Source: Anaerocolumna sp. AGMB13020
Lineage (GTDB): Bacteria > Bacillota > Clostridia > Lachnospirales > Lachnospiraceae
Direction of reading: 5' to 3'
Length of the DNA: 64,000 nt
Assembly (NCBI RefSeq): GCF_033100115.1
Contig: NZ_CP136910.1
Location: 2,788,001 to 2,852,000 of the forward strand
The notes under the pieces were generated by a model. The model was not told the origin of the DNA. It did not search any database and saw nothing but the letters and a program-made list of their open reading frames with translations. A program made the translations under genes and the position numbers. Positions 37,899 through 45,930 of the stretch are shown here, piece after piece. The stretch's first letter is position 1, and every line of letters starts with the position of its first letter.

Positions 37899-38627
37899 CT
37901 ATAGCACTCTGGCTAAAAAGGCTCTGGTTCTCTCATTCTTTGGCTGTATAAAGATATCACTTGGAGCACCTTCCTCTATCACATAACCACCGTCCATAAA
38001 GATCACCCTGTCTGCCACATCTCTTGCAAAACCCATTTCATGGGTTACCACTATCATGGTCATTCCTTCCCCTGCCAGCTGTTTCATAACCTCCAGGACA
38101 TCCCCCACCAGTTCCGGATCCAAAGCAGAAGTGGGTTCATCAAAAAGCAGAATCTCCGGTTTCATGGCCAGTGCCCTTGCAATGGCTACTCTTTGCTGCT
38201 GGCCTCCGGATAGCGCCGCCGGATAAGTATCTGCTTTACTTTCCATTCCAACTTTTCTTAGGAGTTCCATGGCCTGCTCCTTTGCCTCTTTTACCGGAAC
38301 CTTGTTTAGTTTCATGGGAGCATACATAATATTCTCCAGTGCTGTTTTTAACGGAAAGAGATTAAACCTCTGAAATACCATTCCCACCTGTTTGCGATAA
38401 CCGGTAACTTTCTTTCCAAGACAAGTGATATCCTCTCCCAGATACAGGATTTCTCCCCCTGTGGGTTGTTCCAGCAGATTGATGCAGCGCAGCAAGGTGC
38501 TCTTACCTGAACCGGAGGGACCGATAATAACCACTACTTCTCCCTTGCTCACCCTTACATTGACATCCCTTAATACCTCCAAATCAACAAAACATTTGGA
38601 TAGTTTCTTAATTTCAAGCAGTTCCAT
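37899..38627 (-). CDS. Amino acid ABC transporter ATPase
   Basis: 242 residues, GlnQ/HisP type. Walker [15 protein letters not shown]-loop [17 protein letters not shown], signature [15 protein letters not shown], Walker [14 protein letters not shown] and H-loop THEMGFA are complete. First gene of the transporter operon. A perfect 38-base palindrome lies 30 bases upstream of its start. Confidence 0.94.
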   Translation of the reverse strand: MELLEIKKLSKCFVDLEVLRDVNVRVSKGEVVVIIGPSGSGKSTLLRCINLLEQPTGGEILYLGEDITCLGKKVTGYRKQVGMVFQRFNLFPLKTALENIMYAPMKLNKVPVKEAKEQAMELLRKVGMESKADTYPAALSGGQQQRVAIARALAMKPEILLFDEPTSALDPELVGDVLEVMKQLAGEGMTMIVVTHEMGFARDVADRVIFMDGGYVIEEGAPSDIFIQPKNERTRAFLARVL

Positions 38628-38656
38628 AACATCACCTTCCTTTTTTAAACAGAAAG

Positions 38657-38694
38657 AGGCAACGGAGCTTTTGTATACAAAAGCTCCGTTGCCT
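38657..38694. repeat. Perfect 38-base palindrome
   Basis: Nineteen bases (AGGCAACGGAGCTTTTGTA) are followed at once by their exact reverse complement (38676-38694). As RNA this gives a near-perfect hairpin. It lies between the kinase-like gene (ends 38816, -) and the ABC ATPase gene (starts 38627, -). It may be a terminator for the former, though no long T-run follows, or an attenuator or operator for the transporter. Confidence 0.7.
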
Positions 38695-38815
38695 AAGTCA
38701 GATCATAATTCTGTTATTATTGATTACTTATTTTTGTTAAATATTACTGTGATTCGTTTATTTCTATTAATAAGCTTGTTTCTTACTGATAGCTATGTAC
38801 TTTAGAAATGTACTT

Positions 38816-39433
38816 TTAAAAATTCTTACTGTTTACCAAATTGAATTTCTTCCGAATGATATCCGTTAAAATATCACAGGTGCCTTCCACTCCCAGCAGA
38901 CTGGAATCCAGCATTACATGTTTATAATCCTTATCCGCCATAGAATAACCGCAATAATATTTGTGATAGGACTCTCTTGCCTTATCCACGGAGGCAATCA
39001 TTTTCCTGGCTTCATCAGGTTTCATATCCAGTCTCTCCACGCAATTTGCCAGCCTTGCTTCATAAGGGGCATAAATAAATACATTGATAATATTCTTATG
39101 ATCCTTTAAGATATGGTCAGCACATCTGCCTACGATGATACAAGACTCCCGTTCAGCAAGATCGATGATTATCTTTCTTTGTACGGCGAAGATAGAATCC
39201 TGTATATTGGTTGTTCCCATACCCAGTGGATAATTCATGTTAAAAAAAGCTGATTTCGCACTTTCCTCCACATCACTGACGGTTGAAACCGGCAGATTCA
39301 GATTCTTTGAGGTCATCTCAACGATATCCCTGTCATAATATTCAATTCCCAGCTTCTCGCTGACTAAGCGGGCAATAGGTCTTCCGAGACTACCGAATTG
39401 CCTCGCAATGGTTATAACAAATTTTTCACTCAT
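38816..39433 (-). CDS. Cytidylate kinase-like protein
   Basis: 205 residues from the ATG at 39433 (AAGGAG upstream; a GTG three codons earlier is weaker). It begins KFVITIARQFGSLGRPIARLVSEKLGIEYYDRDIV, the pattern of the cytidylate kinase-like family (PF13189), in which the P-loop is replaced by RQFGSxG. CIIVGRCADHIL and DKARESYHKYY also fit. Members are common in Lachnospiraceae and their substrate is unclear; true CMP kinase activity is doubtful. Confidence 0.85.
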   Translation of the reverse strand: MSEKFVITIARQFGSLGRPIARLVSEKLGIEYYDRDIVEMTSKNLNLPVSTVSDVEESAKSAFFNMNYPLGMGTTNIQDSIFAVQRKIIIDLAERESCIIVGRCADHILKDHKNIINVFIYAPYEARLANCVERLDMKPDEARKMIASVDKARESYHKYYCGYSMADKDYKHVMLDSSLLGVEGTCDILTDIIRKKFNLVNSKNF

Positions 39434-39550
39434 ACGGAACACTCCTTTCTTTTTAAGAGTCTCTTGAAGGAATTCATATTTTGTATATTCATTTTACGCT
39501 ACACTATAATGCTCAACAATGGCTGTTTATTCCAAACTTTTTGGTGGTTA

Positions 39551-39567
39551 TTGTACTTTAAGTACAA
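39551..39567. promoter_or_regulatory. 17-base palindrome between divergent genes
   Basis: TTGTACTT-T-AAGTACAA is a perfect inverted repeat in the region between the kinase-like gene (-) and a small membrane protein gene (+). Possible operator; no regulator assigned. Confidence 0.4.
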
Positions 39568-39731
39568 AGAGCATTGGTTCTGTGTTGTGATAATTGAATT
39601 TACTGGGTTTTATTTTATTTCTAAGTCACTGGCAATACAATGGAATATATTGTATAATTTCTTCAAATACATCTTACCCAATTAAACGTAAAGCTATTTC
39701 ATAAGTATGAATGATTAGGAGAAAATAAGAT

Positions 39732-39926
39732 ATGTTAACCATAACAATATTGTTTTTTATTGGGTCTATAATAAGCCTCTTGGTGTGCATTTTTTCGATA
39801 GCGCTAAGAAAACGTATGTCGGAACATATGGCAGCCATTTTAATTCTTACCAGTATTTTTATGAGCATCATTTTCGGTATTATGTCTCTGACCTTTGGGT
39901 TTTTTGCACAGGATTACTTTAAATGA
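39732..39926 (+). CDS. Small membrane protein, 64 residues
   Basis: 64 residues, two hydrophobic segments (about 2-24 and 33-58) separated by a basic turn RKRMSEH. An AGGAGAAAATAAGAT ribosome-binding site precedes the ATG, which makes it a likely real gene. I do not recognise a family. It lies alone between a kinase-like gene and a PucR regulator. Confidence 0.6.
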   Translation: MLTITILFFIGSIISLLVCIFSIALRKRMSEHMAAILILTSIFMSIIFGIMSLTFGFFAQDYFK

Positions 39927-40008
39927 ATTATTGGCAAAATGTATGCAGTCAACCGTTACGTACCTTTTTTCTCCTATGTAGTTATACCTGGATAAATAGG
40001 TAGATCTT

Positions 40009-40080
40009 TCATAATATCTTAGCATCCTGAATCTTGTTATACTGTTCTATAATGTATTGCTTCCGTTCCTCCTTTTCCAT
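40009..40080 (-). pseudogene. Tiny reading frame or frameshifted remnant
   Basis: A 23-codon frame (MEKEERKQYIIEQYNKIQDA, then KIL) with a strong GGAGGGACAGGCA ribosome-binding site. The adjacent frame continues with LRYYERSTYLSRYNYIGEK, so a single-base frameshift may have split a longer gene. The amino-terminal style (acidic, IIE...I.D.K.L) recalls small helical proteins near phage repressors in clostridia; weak evidence. The rest of 39927-40262 holds nothing else I can name. Confidence 0.3.
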
Positions 40081-40262
40081 TTGCCTGTCCCTCCTGCTTC
40101 TACTTCTAATCATATAATTTATACATTTTTTACAAACTCCTTAATTAGCTGAATAAAAATAATATTGACAGTCACATTAAAGTGAATAATAATTATAAAA
40201 TCATTTTATTAAAATTCTTACTATAACTGTACTCTAAAATAAACTCATAAAGGGGAAAGTCT

Positions 40263-41384
40263 ATGGGAACACAGATAACCGATTTATATGAAAGTGCGAA
40301 AGATAAATACTTTATGACCCTCCATAGCGGAGAAGCTGGCCTGACCAATCCGGTTTCGTGGGTATATCTGGCAGAGGATATACAGAACACAGCTTTTCTT
40401 AAAGGTGGTGAGCTGGTAATAACCACAGGACTTTTTATCCAGAGCGGAGTTAAGCTTTATGACTTTATTTGCTCTCTTATCACCTGCAATTGCAGCGGAA
40501 TTATTATCAACAACGGGAAATATCTAACACTGCCGGATCTTACCCCTGAGATTATTGAAATGTGCTCCCTTAATAAATTCCCGCTCTTTACCATGCCCTG
40601 GAAGGTTCATCTTATTGATATCATGCAGGATTACTGCAGTCTTCTTTTACATAACACACGCAGTACAGATCAGCTAAATGCTGCCTTTCAAGGCGCCTTG
40701 TATCAGACTCCCGTCCATGAAAATATACTTCTTACCTTAAATCAGTATGGCTTTCCCACACTGGCCGATTATAGGATCATCGTAATACAGAATCTAAAGA
40801 ATACCACCAGAGTCACCTTTTCCCTGAACCGTTTGAAATTAAAATACCATCTTTTTGAACATGAGCACCGGCAGATATTGATTTATCTTATCTCCAAGAC
40901 TCCTCCTTCTCTCCAGGAAATCACCGATTTACTCTTATTTTGCGGCAGTATAACTTTAGGTATCAGTAATGTTATTTCCTCCCTTACGGATATTGGCAGC
41001 TGTTATAAACGTGCCCGCTTTTCCCTTGCTGCAGCAGCTTTCTGGAATATTACCTCTATAAATTTTGATGAGCTGGGCTTTTTTCAGATACTTTTTAGTT
41101 CTTCCGATCCGGAAATGTTAAAATCCATTTATGAAAAGAACTTAGGAAGGCTGGAGCAGTTTGACACTGTCCATGACGCAGATTATATGAACACTTTACA
41201 GGTATTTCTGCTGTCAGACTGTAATCTGTTGGAGACCGCTTCAAAGCTGCATACCCATCGGAACACAGTAATTTACCGGATAAAGAAAATCAAAGAGCTG
41301 TTAGGTACGGAGCTTGATGCTGCCAACGTAAAATTCGACCTGCTGATGGCATTTTTTATCAGGGAGTATTTTTCCATCGGTTAA
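40263..41384 (+). CDS. PucR-family transcriptional regulator
   Basis: 373 residues. N-terminal PucR-type ligand domain (residues about 10-120: SWVYLAEDIQNTAFLKGGELVITTGLF), a middle GGDEF-like/CdaR-type region, and a C-terminal PucR helix-turn-helix (LLETASKLHTHRNTVIYRIKKIKELLG). Family members control purine, amino acid or sugar-acid catabolism. Upstream in the window (minus strand) lies the amino acid ABC transporter/aminotransferase cluster, which it might control; no shared operator was identified. Confidence 0.88.
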   Translation: MGTQITDLYESAKDKYFMTLHSGEAGLTNPVSWVYLAEDIQNTAFLKGGELVITTGLFIQSGVKLYDFICSLITCNCSGIIINNGKYLTLPDLTPEIIEMCSLNKFPLFTMPWKVHLIDIMQDYCSLLLHNTRSTDQLNAAFQGALYQTPVHENILLTLNQYGFPTLADYRIIVIQNLKNTTRVTFSLNRLKLKYHLFEHEHRQILIYLISKTPPSLQEITDLLLFCGSITLGISNVISSLTDIGSCYKRARFSLAAAAFWNITSINFDELGFFQILFSSSDPEMLKSIYEKNLGRLEQFDTVHDADYMNTLQVFLLSDCNLLETASKLHTHRNTVIYRIKKIKELLGTELDAANVKFDLLMAFFIREYFSIG

Positions 41385-41608
41385 CTGCTCAGGTAAATTT
41401 AAATCTGCGATTCCCCGGTTCAAATTCGGATTCACAAGATAGTGTACCTGATGAGGTAAAGAATGAAAAATACCGGGAAACTCTGATTCCACGTTGTAAT
41501 TTAATATTGTTTAACTTTTAAAATCCGAATAAATCTAGAATCATTTATCCTTTGATATATTCCTTAGCAACGGTTGGATTACTTCCATCTTTAAACCGGA
41601 GGAGATAA

Positions 41609-41655
41609 CATATAATAACGCACCGGAAAACAAAAGTTTTCTGTCATATTATATG
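41609..41655. repeat. Compound inverted repeat before the toxin-like locus
   Basis: CATATAATA (41609-41617) pairs with TATTATATG (41647-41655), and inside GAAAAC (41626-41631) pairs with GTTTTC (41636-41641). A second small repeat, CTGCTA-TTA-TAGCAG, lies at 41712-41726. The 420-base region 41385-41806 otherwise has no gene; these may be promoter-region or mRNA structures for the cluster that follows. Confidence 0.45.
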
Positions 41656-41806
41656 TAGTGAGATTAACTTATTTAAAATTTTTGAAGAGAATCGAAAACC
41701 AGAAGTGATAACTGCTATTATAGCAGAACCTAAGATGTTCAGTAGCTTTACTGAAGCTCCTGGAAAACTAAGAATACTTCAATATAAATTACAGGGAGGG
41801 AAGAGT

Positions 41807-42166
41807 ATGCCTTGGGTAACAAAATACAATTATTATGCGGCAGCCAAAGCGGAAGCATATAAAAATCTGGAAACTTCACTCACAGACATTCGAAGAAAGA
41901 TAACAAATAACCTGTCAGATATAAATACTTATAAGAATAGGTTAAATGGGAAAGTCGGTTATATGGGAGGATTATCCGGTGATTATATCCGGCGTTACGA
42001 GATAAAACAGACTGATTATTTTAATCATTGCCAGCAAATAGTTACAAGCATTAATCATTTTGCGGAAGACCTAGAACAGGCAATATCACAATGTAGCAGT
42101 AAGAAAGCAGAGTGGAGCAGTAAAATTTACACAAGAGAATGGGAAGAAGATAGGGAGGTGCTGTAG
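41807..42166 (+). CDS. Small helical protein, YwqH/WXG-like partner
   Basis: 119 residues from the ATG at 41807 (GGGAGGG upstream); the longer frame lacks a signal. It is almost entirely helical, with a central turn (NGKVGYMGGLSGDYIRRYE) between two coiled-coil-like halves. This resembles YwqH/DUF5082-type proteins found beside type VII secretion effectors. First gene of a six-gene cluster ending in a metalloprotease and a lipoprotein. Assignment by pattern only. Confidence 0.55.
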   Translation: MPWVTKYNYYAAAKAEAYKNLETSLTDIRRKITNNLSDINTYKNRLNGKVGYMGGLSGDYIRRYEIKQTDYFNHCQQIVTSINHFAEDLEQAISQCSSKKAEWSSKIYTREWEEDREVL

Positions 42167-42167
42167 T

Positions 42168-42461
42168 ATGTCTGAAATAAAAATACTGAAAAATGGGCCT
42201 GCCGATTATCAGGCTTGTATAACTAGGATTGAGGACAAATTTAAGGAACTCAATATTCTGGAAGCAAATTTAGTTAAAAAATTAGAAGGTAAGGACTGGC
42301 AGGGAATCACCCGTGACAAGTGTGAAACCATGTTGAATTTAACAATCGCATATAAGAAAAAGATAAAAGAAATATTGTATGAGATGAATCAGAAGGAGCA
42401 GGAACTACTGAAGAATGTGAATAATTTTACCACTAATTCCAATGCGGTAAAAGCATTATAG
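42168..42461 (+). CDS. Small helical protein, YwqI/WXG100-like
   Basis: 97 residues, two helices with a turn KDWQGITRDKC that fits the WxG-type hairpin turn of WXG100 superfamily proteins. It starts one base after the preceding stop, with GGGAGG upstream. Likely a secretion partner of the effector encoded three genes downstream. Similar to YwqI/DUF5344 in length and shape; not confirmed. Confidence 0.55.
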   Translation: MSEIKILKNGPADYQACITRIEDKFKELNILEANLVKKLEGKDWQGITRDKCETMLNLTIAYKKKIKEILYEMNQKEQELLKNVNNFTTNSNAVKAL

Positions 42462-42471
42462 GAGGCATGCA

Positions 42472-43113
42472 ATGAATTATTATGAACTCTATGTATTAAA
42501 CACCGTTATTGACGGTGAAGATATTCATTCTGTAGACTCATTCTCTAATAAAAAAATGACTGGAATAGCAGTGGAAGTAATCAAAGATGCTTTAATAGAA
42601 AACGGTCTCTTGAAAGACTATAAAACGTTAACCCCCCAAGGAGTTTTGGTAATAAATAGAATAAAACAATTTAAGGAAGCAAAAAAATATGTTAGAATAC
42701 TTAATATGACAATTGGTTTTGTGAATGATGCACTAGGCATTCTGTTAAGATCAGACCCTAGTGGTAATTATTGGTTTTCTGTTATAAACATCAAAAAAAA
42801 TTTAGAGACCGTAACAAAAGCCTTCCCTGAATTTCTACTGCTAGATGGAAAAAGCAGTGCCAGTCATATTGATTTCCAGATCAGCCCTGAAAGCTTGCTG
42901 CAAAAATATGAAATCAACGCAAAAACCAGTTTTACCTTAAGTACGGAGATTCGATCCTTAAAAGAGGAAAATATGAAGGGATACAGCACAAAGGAGTTAT
43001 TTTTTGAGTCTGCAGGTAAAAAATATTGTTATGATTGTATTAATAATATACTGTATGAAAGAGACAGAAATACGTTAGTTGATTTGCTTCATAAAAGACT
43101 GGAGGTGGTTTAA
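42472..43113 (+). CDS. Possible effector-specific chaperone (DUF5081/EspG-like)
   Basis: 213 residues with no signal peptide or membrane segment. It begins NYYELYVLNTVIDGEDI, a pattern I associate with DUF5081/EspG-like proteins of type VII secretion loci; the rest (mixed strand/helix, C-terminal YCYDCINNILYERDRN) gives no further clue. AGGAGG precedes the ATG, and its stop overlaps the next start by one base. It may act as a chaperone for the effector. The function is an inference. Confidence 0.4.
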   Translation: MNYYELYVLNTVIDGEDIHSVDSFSNKKMTGIAVEVIKDALIENGLLKDYKTLTPQGVLVINRIKQFKEAKKYVRILNMTIGFVNDALGILLRSDPSGNYWFSVINIKKNLETVTKAFPEFLLLDGKSSASHIDFQISPESLLQKYEINAKTSFTLSTEIRSLKEENMKGYSTKELFFESAGKKYCYDCINNILYERDRNTLVDLLHKRLEVV

Positions 43114-43436
43114 TGCCGTTATCTACAGCCAAAATATCTGTTCGTGAAACGTCAATGGAGGAAATTGCACTTGAATTTAGCAAGTGTGCCGCCTGTGTGA
43201 AGGAGATCATTACAGAGTCTGAAAAAATGAAAAGTATTATGCAATATAATTATAGCGGAAGAGCATCCGCTGGTTTAAATGATTATTTTACTGTCTTAAA
43301 CCGGCATCTTGACATACTGCAGTTATGCTATGGGCAGCTGTCGGATTACACCACTATGGTTAAAGAGATAACTTTCATGATGGATAATTTTATTGGTAAA
43401 AACTTCTTTAACAACGGAAAAGGAGGTATCAAATGA
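43113..43436 (+). CDS. Small helical WXG100-like protein
   Basis: 107 residues, helix-turn-helix hairpin with the turn YNYSGRASAGLND in place of WxG. GGAGGTGG precedes the ATG. The stop overlaps the effector start (ATGA), so the two are translationally coupled, as expected for a targeting partner that pairs with the effector N-terminus. Confidence 0.55.
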   Translation: MPLSTAKISVRETSMEEIALEFSKCAACVKEIITESEKMKSIMQYNYSGRASAGLNDYFTVLNRHLDILQLCYGQLSDYTTMVKEITFMMDNFIGKNFFNNGKGGIK

Positions 43437-44974
43437 ACAAAGATTTCATATCCGACTATGAGGAATGGCTTTTTCATGAAAATGCCTGGAATTCCTATGA
43501 GGCCAAAGTAATAACTGCTGCTTCTTTCAGTGCATATAAATTGGCAGTTGAGGCAGCAAGGAAGATTTCTAGTAGCTCTTTAGACGGTATTTCGTCTCCG
43601 TATATCAGCGTTTTGGATTCTAAAATTGAAGCCTTGGAAGAGTCCAGAAAAAAACTTGGTGATTTCTGCAAAAACATTCATCTTGACGCAGAGAATCTTA
43701 TAGACGATGTATTTAACTATGGTGTTATGAAAACATTGACGGATGTTTATGCTTTAAATCCAAATGATATTACCTGCACCACGGGTGGCACGGAGTATAA
43801 ATTAAAAACAGCTATGGCAACCATAATGATTGACCCTGATTTAAAAGCCGACTTTTTAAAAAAAGCAGAAAAACTTGATAAAGATGAGGTGTCCGATGAT
43901 TTAAAGGCTGGTCTGATTGATGCAGTCAGCCGGTATTATGACGGTGATGTTACCCCTTATATGAGAAATGATGCGGCATATGACATAAAGAATTTTAAGG
44001 AAGATATCGGGCTGGTAATTGAATATTATGAGTATATGAAACCAAAAGATGCAAAAAACATGAACAATTTACTTTCTGGTCTGGCAAAGGATAAAAACAG
44101 TAAATATCAGGAAGATATCCGGAATATTAAATTTATTGCTTATACGGCTCAGGAACCTTATCGCTCTTTGTTTTTTAAATATGCCAAGGATTTAGAAATA
44201 GGTGATTATAATTATCACGAAAATAACAGTGATGGAAAAGAAATGGCACAGCATTATAGTGGAAAAAACAAAAAATTATATGTTCGTTTTTATCAAAAAG
44301 ACCCTTATAGTAAAAATAATGAAGGAAAGTATGATCCAAGAGGTGCTTATGCTACTTTCTTTCATGAAGTAGGCCATGCTATCGATGATTTGTCATTAGA
44401 TGATGATAAATTTTTGTTTATCACTAAAAACTACAATTACACAACAGTGAATGCAGACGGGCCCACCGTTTTACAGGCAGCTGAAAAAGATGTCAAAGCT
44501 AATATAAAGAAAAGTATATTAGAATACATAGAAGACAAAGGATATGAGGGTTATGGCATAGATGTTGATGAAATCGTAAAAAGTATAATGACCTACAATT
44601 TTTCAGGGTATGATAAAGAATTGGTTCAGTATGAAATATATGACGCCATAACCCAGGAGTATAAAAATAAATTTTCCATGTCTGGTACAAATGCAACTAT
44701 TTATTGTGGTATTTCAGATGTATACGGAGGATTCACTGACAACAAACTAAACGGTACTTATCATCACGATAACAGCAAAGAAGATGACACAACATATTGG
44801 AATAATCTGAAAGCGAATAATAAATATACCGGAAGTCAGGCAAAGGAATTATGGGCAGAAGTCTTTTCAAGGTATATGACATCAAATGAAGAATCGATAC
44901 GGGAATTAGAAGCTTATTTCCCGACTGCCATGCAGCTTATGAATAAGCAATTGATAGAATCAAAGGGGAGGTGA
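43433..44974 (+). CDS. Lethal-factor-like zinc metalloprotease, probable secreted toxin
   Basis: 513 residues. Residues 1-90 are helical and could pair with the small partners upstream. Residues 95-250 are helical with no recognised motif. The C-terminal part is a zincin: HEVGH at 311-315 (context YATFFHEVGHAIDD) supplies two His ligands and the catalytic Glu, and KELWAEVFSRYMTS at about 472-485 fits the downstream Glu ligand (about 476) seen in anthrax lethal factor-like domains. There is no signal peptide, so export would depend on a type VII-like system; none is encoded in this window. The target is unknown. AT-rich compared with neighbours, suggesting transfer. Confidence 0.72.
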   Translation: MNKDFISDYEEWLFHENAWNSYEAKVITAASFSAYKLAVEAARKISSSSLDGISSPYISVLDSKIEALEESRKKLGDFCKNIHLDAENLIDDVFNYGVMKTLTDVYALNPNDITCTTGGTEYKLKTAMATIMIDPDLKADFLKKAEKLDKDEVSDDLKAGLIDAVSRYYDGDVTPYMRNDAAYDIKNFKEDIGLVIEYYEYMKPKDAKNMNNLLSGLAKDKNSKYQEDIRNIKFIAYTAQEPYRSLFFKYAKDLEIGDYNYHENNSDGKEMAQHYSGKNKKLYVRFYQKDPYSKNNEGKYDPRGAYATFFHEVGHAIDDLSLDDDKFLFITKNYNYTTVNADGPTVLQAAEKDVKANIKKSILEYIEDKGYEGYGIDVDEIVKSIMTYNFSGYDKELVQYEIYDAITQEYKNKFSMSGTNATIYCGISDVYGGFTDNKLNGTYHHDNSKEDDTTYWNNLKANNKYTGSQAKELWAEVFSRYMTSNEESIRELEAYFPTAMQLMNKQLIESKGR

Positions 44975-44981
44975 AATAATC

Positions 44982-45743
44982 ATGTATATTAAAAAAATTA
45001 TCTTGTTCACAGCTATTATGGGGGTGTTTCTGACCGGTTGTGCAACAGAAAAAACGAAAGGAGAAGAAAACGTGGAAAGTATACAAAATTCACGGGATGA
45101 AGCAGCTAATACACCGTTAGCAACAAAAGCTTTCATACTTGAAACATTTCAACTTACAGAAGAAGATATCGAAAAATATGGCCTAGAGGAATTAATTTCA
45201 TATTTTCAATTGACAGAGGAATATTTCCTGCAGGTAAAACAAAATTTGAAAGACTTATCTTATATAACCATTGATTTAAAAAGATTACAAGAACAAATGG
45301 TAAAAGAAAAGACGGAAGAAAAATATGACTTCTCCTACTTAATAAATGCAGAGAAATTCTCAGGGGAATTTCCAGATATGGCAACGATACGTTATTTGAC
45401 TGTTTCGGACCAGCAAGGCACCGGAGGGACCTCTTTTGTAATAGACTTTGGTAAGGAACTGATTTATGATTCCTATTATTCGGCTAATCTTTATAGTGAC
45501 ATCCGAAGAGCTGATAAAGAAACTGTATTAAAAGAGGAGCAAAAAAATGACATAATTAAGGCTCTGGAAGAAGCAGAAATCTGGAAGTGGGACTATATGT
45601 ATTCAGATAACAGTGAACCCGGGATGGCAAGCTGGTGGCATCTAGGTGCAGAGTTTGAAGACGGTACAATTGTATCCTTTAATGGTGCGGGAATAGTTCC
45701 TGACAATTATAGTATATTGGAAAAAGTATTATATAATCGTTAA
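44982..45743 (+). CDS. Lipoprotein, possible immunity protein
   Basis: 253 residues. Lipoprotein signal with Cys about 19 (MGVFLTGCATEK), then an acidic helical region (ETFQLTEEDIEKYGLEELIS) and a beta-rich C-terminal domain (GGTSFVIDFGKELIYDS, SWWHLGAEFEDGTIVSF). It starts 7 bases after the metalloprotease stop with GGGGAGGTG upstream. A surface lipoprotein directly after a toxin-like gene is a common arrangement for immunity or anchoring proteins. I do not recognise the family. Confidence 0.6.
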   Translation: MYIKKIILFTAIMGVFLTGCATEKTKGEENVESIQNSRDEAANTPLATKAFILETFQLTEEDIEKYGLEELISYFQLTEEYFLQVKQNLKDLSYITIDLKRLQEQMVKEKTEEKYDFSYLINAEKFSGEFPDMATIRYLTVSDQQGTGGTSFVIDFGKELIYDSYYSANLYSDIRRADKETVLKEEQKNDIIKALEEAEIWKWDYMYSDNSEPGMASWWHLGAEFEDGTIVSFNGAGIVPDNYSILEKVLYNR

Positions 45744-45880
45744 TAATTACAGCAGCACAAGACATTAATAAACAGGGGCTTCCGTGAACAAACGGAAGCA
45801 AAATGAAAAAGGTATACTCTATGATAAATAGGAGCTGCCTTCCTATACAGAGAAAAATATATCAGCAAAAAGTTCATTTT

Positions 45881-45919
45881 AACCCGCAGAACCCTATTTT
45901 CAGTACGGTTCTGCGGGTT
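45881..45919. terminator. Convergent-region terminator hairpin
   Basis: AACCCGCAGAACC (45881-45893) pairs perfectly over 13 bases with GGTTCTGCGGGTT (45907-45919) between the lipoprotein gene (+) and the acyltransferase-like gene (-). A second hairpin, GCTTCCGT-GAACAA-ACGGAAGC, lies just after the lipoprotein gene near 45778-45799. Confidence 0.7.
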
Positions 45920-45930
45920 GTCCGTTATTG

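Noticed and set aside
43433..43700. Classical LXG domain at the metalloprotease N-terminus
   Set aside because: The helical N-terminus is too short and no clear LxG motif is seen; only a general resemblance to type VII substrates is claimed.
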